Source: Merdimonas faecigallinarum (lineage in GTDB: Bacteria > Bacillota > Clostridia > Lachnospirales > Lachnospiraceae). Taken from it: DNA of 64,000 nt. Made by a program: the position numbers and the translations under genes. Under the pieces are notes generated by a model. It was not told the DNA's origin. It saw only the letters and a list, made by a program, of their open reading frames with translations, and made no database searches. Every line of letters begins with the position of its first letter. The first letter of the stretch is position 1. Shown in pieces: positions 58,757-64,000 of the stretch. The DNA lies in assembly GCA_019119285.1 (NCBI GenBank), contig DWXJ01000011.1, forward strand, positions 1 to 64,000. The letters run 5' to 3'.

Positions 58757-59563
58757 TTATCCGAACATGCTCTCCAGAAGAGACCGCTCAAGCTTCCGGT
58801 TCCAGAGAAAGCCAGCGGAAAGATACACTGCCGACAGCAAAAGAACCTGTAAAATAAGCTGTCCGTTTTCCAGAAGTCCCTGCCCGCCGGTCACCACATT
58901 CCGAAACAGAGTGACCGCGGGAGTCAGCGGAAATATCTGAGCCACATTTTGCACCCACTGCGGCAGATACTGAATAGGAAACGCAATCCCGCAGACCAGG
59001 CTCATGGATACAAACAGGGTATTTTGCGTGATATATGTATCTCTGGTATACAGCATGACCCCCGAAAGCAAAAGCCCCATGCAAAAGAATCCAAAAACGG
59101 CAAACGCGATAGCAAACAGTGCAGAAACCGTAAATATTCTTCCAAGCTTTGCTCCGCAGCAGGCGCCCACCACCAGTACCGCTGCAAATTCCAGCAGCGC
59201 CCGGGTTGTCTGTTCAAGCAGACATCCGGCAAAATAAGGGCCTCTCGGCGAAGGCGACAACAGAAGCATTTCCAAAGTTCCCTCCCGAAGTTCTGTGATC
59301 AACGCCCTTCCAATATTCATCAGTGTAGAAACCGCCAGCACGTTTAAAGCGGATCCCAGCACCACATAAGTCATATAATCAGCGCCGCCTGCATATGCGT
59401 AAAAGGTATCTGTGACATTTCTTTTCATAAAAAACACATAAATAAAATAAGGAATAATAATCTGGATTACTCCAGTCGTAATCCTGGACACCATAAAAGA
59501 CCATGGCACCGCCCGCAAGATCCCGGTCCTGATCCGCCGGTAAGTCGACCAGATAAGATTCAT
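58757..59563 (-). CDS. ABC-2 type transporter permease (system 1, second subunit)
   Basis: A 268-residue permease with six hydrophobic segments; coupling helix region ELREGTLEMLLLSPSPRGPY. Start MNLIWSTYRRIRTGI (ATG at 59563) has AAGGAGGAGC. It stands first of the three exporter genes, directly after the ArsR-type regulator gene. Confidence 0.86.
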   Translation of the reverse strand: MNLIWSTYRRIRTGILRAVPWSFMVSRITTGVIQIIIPYFIYVFFMKRNVTDTFYAYAGGADYMTYVVLGSALNVLAVSTLMNIGRALITELREGTLEMLLLSPSPRGPYFAGCLLEQTTRALLEFAAVLVVGACCGAKLGRIFTVSALFAIAFAVFGFFCMGLLLSGVMLYTRDTYITQNTLFVSMSLVCGIAFPIQYLPQWVQNVAQIFPLTPAVTLFRNVVTGGQGLLENGQLILQVLLLSAVYLSAGFLWNRKLERSLLESMFG

Positions 59564-59595
59564 ATTGCTCCTCCTTTTCATTTCCTGTCTTCGGT

Positions 59596-60555
59596 TCAGA
59601 ATCTGGTCAGCATTTCATAAAAAGTATAAGGAATAAAGTCAACCACTTCCGTATTCAGGGTATACTCCATATAATGGCCGCTTGCCTTCTTCTTTACCAG
59701 CTTTGCCTCGCTTAGAATCTTCAGATGCTTGGACACCGCCGCCTCGCTCAACCCCAGCTTTGCGGCAAGCTCTTGTGTCGTTTTTACTCCGCGGAATAAA
59801 AGCCTTACAATATTCAGCCTGGACCGGTCTCCAAGCGCCTTGAACACCAGCACTGTCTGTTCCGGCAAATGATAATCTTCCGGCTGCTCCACCCGGATGC
59901 TTTTAACCACCTCCAGCTCCGTGTCATGCTGATACAGCCACAGATGCGGTTCCAGAAAAGTACTTGCCGTAAGATAAATTCTCTGGATCTCTTTCTTCTG
60001 ATAGACAAAGTCCCGATTCTTCAGGTATCGGACCTGGGTCTCTTCCACACGCATTCTCTCATGAATGGTTTTACACCATTCCCAGACGCCATGTTCTACG
60101 CAAAATTCCCGCTCCCTCTCCAGGACTCTGACAAGGTAAGCCCGAAGGATCATTTCTTCTCTCCGGAATATCTGCTCGTAATAGTCCTGAAAAATCCCAA
60201 GGATATCCCTTCGCTCCAGACTGGTCAGTTTCTTCCCAAGCGTCTCTGCCGCCTGGTTCCACCAGAAGATTTCTTTCTTCCACAGAAACGCAAAAAACTC
60301 CGGAATCTCCATTTGGCGCATCTCGCTCCATACAGGAACATCAATAAAGAGCGTCCACTGACAAGTCACCTCGCTATAATCACGGATCCGCTTCACAAGA
60401 TCCGGAAATTCTTCTTCTACCCTTTTTGACCACTTTCTCCGGTAAAGGTGATGATCCGGTTCTGAAAGCACATGCATGGAATAGCACAGTTCCCACACCG
60501 GCAGATAAGAGATGGTCACATCCATTCCCTCACTTTTCCACTGATCTAAAATCAT
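59596..60555 (-). CDS. ArsR-type winged-helix regulator with long N-terminal domain
   Basis: A 319-residue protein. Residues 1-220 are an alpha-helical domain of unknown ligand, rich in Trp, Arg and Glu (TISYLPVWELCYSMHVLSEP opens it). Residues about 225-300 are an ArsR-type winged helix (VFKALGDRSRLNIVRLL, TTQELAAKLGLSEAAVSKHL). It lacks the metal-binding Cys motifs of ArsR/SmtB. A near-perfect palindrome just before its start suggests autoregulation. It is co-oriented with exporter system 1 (32 bp) and divergent from system 2. Confidence 0.88.
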   Translation of the reverse strand: MILDQWKSEGMDVTISYLPVWELCYSMHVLSEPDHHLYRRKWSKRVEEEFPDLVKRIRDYSEVTCQWTLFIDVPVWSEMRQMEIPEFFAFLWKKEIFWWNQAAETLGKKLTSLERRDILGIFQDYYEQIFRREEMILRAYLVRVLEREREFCVEHGVWEWCKTIHERMRVEETQVRYLKNRDFVYQKKEIQRIYLTASTFLEPHLWLYQHDTELEVVKSIRVEQPEDYHLPEQTVLVFKALGDRSRLNIVRLLFRGVKTTQELAAKLGLSEAAVSKHLKILSEAKLVKKKASGHYMEYTLNTEVVDFIPYTFYEMLTRF

Positions 60556-60572
60556 GATTCTGCCCTTCCTTT

Positions 60573-60592
60573 GATTTACTAATTAGTGAATC
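60573..60592. promoter_or_regulatory. Probable operator of the ArsR-type regulator
   Basis: A 20-bp palindrome GATTTACTAATTAGTGAATC with one mismatched pair. It lies at about +21 to +40 of the ArsR transcript, a place where a bound repressor blocks transcription. Confidence 0.6.
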
Positions 60593-60619
60593 TATGTTGT
60601 TTTCCCTTAAGGTAGGTGC

Positions 60620-60648
60620 ATTATAAAGATGCAGACTATATTTGTCAA
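60620..60648 (-). promoter_or_regulatory. Promoter of the ArsR-exporter 1 operon
   Basis: Perfect boxes on the minus strand: TTGACA (60643-60648), 17 bp, TATAAT (60620-60625). Confidence 0.85.
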
Positions 60649-60657
60649 TATCCTCAA

Positions 60658-60687
60658 TTGACTTTTTATCCAACCCCTGTGTATAAT
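60658..60687 (+). promoter_or_regulatory. Promoter of exporter 2
   Basis: TTGACT (60658-60663), 18 bp, TATAAT (60682-60687), 61 bp before the ATPase start and back to back with the ArsR promoter. Confidence 0.75.
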
Positions 60688-60748
60688 AATTTACAAAAAA
60701 TTGGCTCTTTTTTTGCATAATATTCCAAAACTACCAAGGAGCTTTATT

Positions 60749-61456
60749 ATGATATCCCTGAAAAACATCAGCAAATCATTTCATAAAAAAAGCGTCTTAT
60801 GTGACGTCAGTTTCCAGATCTCGGAGCATTCCATCACTACGCTTGTAGGGCCAAACGGCATTGGGAAAACTACGCTGCTGAACATTCTGTGCGGCGTCCT
60901 CTATCCGGACAGCGGAATCGTTACCTGTGAAAACGCGGATTTCCGTAAGGATATGTTTACCGTTCTTTCCGGCTCCCAACATCTCTATGCCAAAAACACT
61001 GTGAAGGAAAATATTATATTTCTCTCTGTTCTTCGTGGACGGAGCACTGCAGAGATTGCTGAAAATCTGGAAAAGTACCGCTCCTGGTTTCCCCTCTATG
61101 AAACCGTCCAATCCCGGCTTTTTGAGGAACTGTCTACCGGCCAGAAGCAGATGATGCTGATCCTGGCGGCGCTGGTGGCTGATGCCCGGTATCTTTTGCT
61201 GGACGAACCCACGGAGGGACTGGACCTGAATCACAAGCAGATGCTGACAGATCTTTTACGGAAACTCAAGACTTTTAAGACCATCCTCATCACTTCCCAT
61301 GACGCCGGATTCATCACCACTTTGAGCGACCACATGGTCTTTCTCAAAGAGGGTAGAATCGTTTTGGACACTCCGGGGATGGAGCTTTCCGATTTTCTGG
61401 AAACCTATCATCGGTATTATCTGGACGAGGGAGAGGAGAAAGAAAATATACTATGA
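60749..61456 (+). CDS. ABC transporter ATP-binding protein (system 2)
   Basis: A 235-residue ATPase: Walker A GPNGIGKTTLLNIL, signature LSTGQKQMMLILA, Walker B YLLLDEPTEGLD, H-loop TSHDAGF. The signature Thr replaces the usual Gly. Start MISLKNISKSF (ATG at 60749) has AAGGAGC. Its stop overlaps the permease start as ATGA. Confidence 0.9.
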   Translation: MISLKNISKSFHKKSVLCDVSFQISEHSITTLVGPNGIGKTTLLNILCGVLYPDSGIVTCENADFRKDMFTVLSGSQHLYAKNTVKENIIFLSVLRGRSTAEIAENLEKYRSWFPLYETVQSRLFEELSTGQKQMMLILAALVADARYLLLDEPTEGLDLNHKQMLTDLLRKLKTFKTILITSHDAGFITTLSDHMVFLKEGRIVLDTPGMELSDFLETYHRYYLDEGEEKENIL

Positions 61457-62214
61457 GAAGCATATTTTATGAATTTAAAATGGAATTTTTAAGAACGATC
61501 CGATACCGGACGGGAATTGCTGCAGATCTTGTCATCTATACCCTGCTTCTTTGTTTTTTCTTTGCCTCCAATACCGGACACACATTTGCGCAGGAATACG
61601 GCGACAGTAACTATAAAGCTTTACTGCTGCTTGGATACATCGCCTGGTCCTTTTCATCAGCGGCAGTCTCCGCCATCAGCAGTCTCCTTCTGATGGAACT
61701 GCAAAGAGGCACGCTGTTTTTTAAGCTAAACGCAAAAATGCCCCTTCAGTTCCTGTACCTTGGCGACCTGGCTTCCGCCGTCTGTATCCAGACTTTTGTG
61801 ATCCTGCTCTATTCTGCGATCACCCATTTTATCTTTGGCGTAAACTATAGTGTAAACGGTACGATCATCGCTGCGCTTTTCATCTGCACTCTGGGCATGT
61901 ACGGCATCGGTCTTATCATAGCCGGACTCTCCCTTTATTATAAGCGCATCGGTTCCATCGTCCTGCTGGTACAGCTGTTCCTTTTGTTTGTCACTGACAC
62001 TCTGCCCACCTCATCCGCTATCCGGCAGATCACACAGGTAATCCCTCTGACCGCCTGCAACCGGGTAGTGCGGAATTCTTACGTGAAAGACTCTGCCGGT
62101 ACAGACTTTCTTCTCCTGTGCGTGTACAGCGCTGTCTGGTTCCTGATCGGTTATGCCGTATTTGAAATATTTATCCGCCGGGCCAAAGAAAAAGGAAATC
62201 TGCTGTTATATTAA
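61453..62214 (+). CDS. ABC-2 type permease (system 2)
   Basis: A 253-residue permease with six hydrophobic segments; region LMELQRGTLFFKLNAKMPLQ matches the coupling segment of ABC-2 exporters. Four-base ATGA overlap with the ATPase. A one-permease system would act as a homodimer; cargo unknown. Confidence 0.86.
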   Translation: MRSIFYEFKMEFLRTIRYRTGIAADLVIYTLLLCFFFASNTGHTFAQEYGDSNYKALLLLGYIAWSFSSAAVSAISSLLLMELQRGTLFFKLNAKMPLQFLYLGDLASAVCIQTFVILLYSAITHFIFGVNYSVNGTIIAALFICTLGMYGIGLIIAGLSLYYKRIGSIVLLVQLFLLFVTDTLPTSSAIRQITQVIPLTACNRVVRNSYVKDSAGTDFLLLCVYSAVWFLIGYAVFEIFIRRAKEKGNLLLY

Positions 62215-62224
62215 GGCATACATG

Positions 62225-62263
62225 CAAAAAGCCATCTGTCAGCACTTCTGACAGATGGCTTTC
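62225..62263. terminator. Bidirectional terminator between exporter 2 and HD gene
   Basis: Perfect 15-bp stem AAAGCCATCTGTCAG and complement with a 5-base loop, flanked by A5 on the left and TTT on the right, between two converging genes. Confidence 0.88.
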
Positions 62264-62272
62264 ATTCGGTTT

Positions 62273-62932
62273 TCAGCACAGCTTGTTCCCGTTCGCCACC
62301 AGCTTGAACCGGCACCCCAGCACTTCTGCGGCCCTGCGGCACATCAACATCCGTTCAAGAAAGATCTCAAAGTAATCCATCACCGTACAGATGGAATCGT
62401 CCAGTTCCAGATTCATCTGAATCACTTTCTTTTCTTCTTTCAGTTCCAGAGCCGCTTTCAGCGCCGCATAATTGACCCGGTCATGGATGTCAAAGTTTGC
62501 CGGGTTGCGGTTCTGCACCCGGTTTCTTCTCACATCCGTCTTGTCCGCCAGGATCAGCGCCGCAGAGACGGCGTCTACTGATGTCCCGGTAGCTTCATCG
62601 TGATGCCCGATGGCTGTCACTATTGTAAGAACGTCATCAATGGACAGATCCTCTTCCCTCAAGATCTGATATGCCAGTATCGCCCCGCTGTGCGCATGGT
62701 TGTTCCGGTTGACGCAGTTGCCGATATCATGCATATATCCTGCAATCCTGGCAAGTTCTACCTCGTGTTCGTCAAACTCTAATTTTTCAAGAATCTCTCC
62801 GGCCCGCTGGGCGACTCTGGCCGCATGTTTTCTGGAATGCTCCGTATACCCCAGCTCATATAATACGTCATTGCCTTTTTCGATCAATGCGTTGATTTCT
62901 TCATTTTTCTTAACGTCTTTATAACTGATCAC
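62273..62932 (-). CDS. HD-domain phosphohydrolase
   Basis: A 219-residue HD-superfamily protein: HSRKHAARVAQRAG, the HD pair in AGYMHDIGNCVNRNNHAHSG, GHHDEATG and LADKTDV hold the metal-binding His and Asp residues. GTG start with AGGAGC box, about 13 bp away. These proteins hydrolyse phosphate esters of nucleotides; substrate not known. Confidence 0.85.
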   Translation of the reverse strand: MISYKDVKKNEEINALIEKGNDVLYELGYTEHSRKHAARVAQRAGEILEKLEFDEHEVELARIAGYMHDIGNCVNRNNHAHSGAILAYQILREEDLSIDDVLTIVTAIGHHDEATGTSVDAVSAALILADKTDVRRNRVQNRNPANFDIHDRVNYAALKAALELKEEKKVIQMNLELDDSICTVMDYFEIFLERMLMCRRAAEVLGCRFKLVANGNKLC

Positions 62933-63012
62933 TCGTATTTTCTGCTCCTGTTTTAAGTCTTACTATTTTACTATACGTTTTTATTGTTATATCTTCTATC
63001 CGTCTGATGTAA

Positions 63013-64000
63013 AATCAACGTAAATTTTCCCGTTGCGAAGACTGCCGCTGGGAGGATGAGATCATTAAGATGAAAATGTGCGGCATTAACGTCATTTCCA
63101 CATATATTTTCTGGATCCATCATGAAGAAGAGGAGGGCGTGTTTGATTTTTCCGGCAGAAAAAACCTGCGGAAGTTTATAGAACTCTGCCAAAAACACCA
63201 TATCAATGTCATTCTCCGCATCGGGCCGTTCGACCACGGCGAAGTGCGAAACGGCGGGCTCCCTGACTGGCTCTACGGAAAATCATTTGAAGTCCGTAAG
63301 CTGAACGATGGATTTCTGTACTATGTAAAAAGGCTGTATATGGAGATTGCAGGGCAGGTACAGGGACTTCTCTACAAAGACGGCGAGGCTTATATGTATG
63401 CACTGCGTGATCTGGCAAAAGAATGCGGCATTGTCACCCCCTTCTATGATCTGCACCTACAACTACCACTTTATTCTCCCCTATAAGAGTATTGACGCCA
63501 TGGCTAATATCAAGCTGGCGTCCGGCTGCAACTTTCTCGGATATTATATGTTTCAGGGCGGTTCCAATCCGAAAGGAAAACACGGGACTTTTATGAATGA
63601 GGCGCAGAGTCCGAAAATCTCCTATGACTACCAGGCGGCGCTTGGTGAATTCGGTCAGATCCGCGAATCGTATCAACGGCTGAAATCCGTCCATTCCTTC
63701 TGCCGGACTTTTGCAGAAACATTCTGCCATATGCAGACCGTACTTCCGAAAGGGGCGTCGCAGATCGATCCTTCGGACGCGGACACCCTGCGTTTTGCCG
63801 TCCGCACAGACGGCCACAGCGGGTATCTCTTCCTGAACAATTTCCAGGATCACATGGAAACAAAAGCAAAAGCAAATGAAACCGTCGTTCTGCATATGAC
63901 AGGGGAGGACATCACCTTCTCCGGGATAAGTCTGGCTCCTGAAGAAAACTGCATTCTGCCGTTCCATATGGATCTGAACGGCATTGACCTGGTAACCGCA
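63013..64000 (+). pseudogene. GH35 beta-galactosidase remnant
   Basis: Reading from 63013 without a normal start, the frame encodes GH35-like sequence: WEDEIIKMKMCGINVISTYI, GVFDFSGRKNLRKFIEL, VILRIGPFDHGEVRNGGLPD. The block with the acid/base Glu (IENEY type) and a large central part are missing between GLLYKDG and EAYMYALRDLAKECGI. Near 63447 the homology moves to the next frame (ICTYNYHFILPYKSIDAMAN, then GCNFLGYYMFQGGSNPKG) and stays open to the window end. 5' truncation, internal deletion and frameshift make it inactive. Confidence 0.75.

Overview
The window reads as chromosome of a Gram-positive anaerobe of the class Clostridia, most likely family Lachnospiraceae. The reasons are moderate GC content, strong AGGAGG-type ribosome binding sites, a T-box leader, type III glutamine synthetase, a SufC/SufBD pair, class II GalT, a PASTA kinase/PP2C pair inside a priA-def-fmt-rsmB-rlmN cluster, and mDAP-type MurE. 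I cannot name a species. No phage, plasmid, CRISPR array or intact insertion sequence is visible. The last kilobase holds a decayed GH35 gene.

Layout. 1-1.0 kb: rplM-rpsI operon (minus). 1.1-3.9 kb: MATE exporter and a GH13 glucosidase (plus). 4-6.7 kb: operon of three zinc-ribbon proteins plus a flavin reductase-like protein. 6.8-9.3 kb: tyrS and a DUF3267 membrane protein behind a T-box leader, then two large palindromes around three DnaA-box-like sequences. 9.3-26.5 kb: a long minus-strand housekeeping block (DUF5714, nagA, lgt, ychF, thiN, rpe, rsgA, PASTA kinase, phosphatase, rlmN, rsmB, metallopeptidase, fmt, def, priA, murE). 26.7-40.5 kb: accessory metabolism (pepT, GNAT, EamA, mtnA, galKT, PfkB kinase plus ketose-bisphosphate aldolase, AIM24, esterase, NSS symporter, xylB). 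40.5-43.2 kb: membrane protein and suf genes. 43.3-44.0 kb: seven tRNA genes. 44-46.7 kb: phosphoesterase, rdgB, rRNA methyltransferase, and a 58-residue Asn-rich protein. 47-53.2 kb: HAAS protein, glutamine synthetase III, fructose-bisphosphate aldolase, thiSFGE. 53.2-57.1 kb: AraC regulator, MFS transporter, CapA-like protein. 57.1-62.2 kb: two ABC-2 type export systems either side of an ArsR-type regulator. 62.3-64 kb: HD-domain protein and the GH35 pseudogene.

The most unusual signal is a set of nine palindromic elements in two families. Family A has core GGGGACGGGGG and lies at 3914, 9159, 9268 and 55461. Family B has core GGGACGTAGACC with a tail of two TTTTACCCTGTACC repeats and lies at 27922, 30691, 37340, 38903 and 46425. 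Nearly every copy sits on or against a stop codon, and several supply the stop themselves. Outside the shared core the two arms differ from copy to copy yet stay complementary.

Other signals are two small-RNA candidates with a common plan (hairpin, C-rich single-stranded stretch, terminator) at 46.9 and 50.7 kb; a thiamine operon with a terminator leader that is not an obvious TPP riboswitch and with no thiH; and inverted repeats placed as operators at suf and at the ArsR gene. Promoters are called from -35/-10 matches only, and protein functions from recognisable family motifs; nothing was searched against a database.
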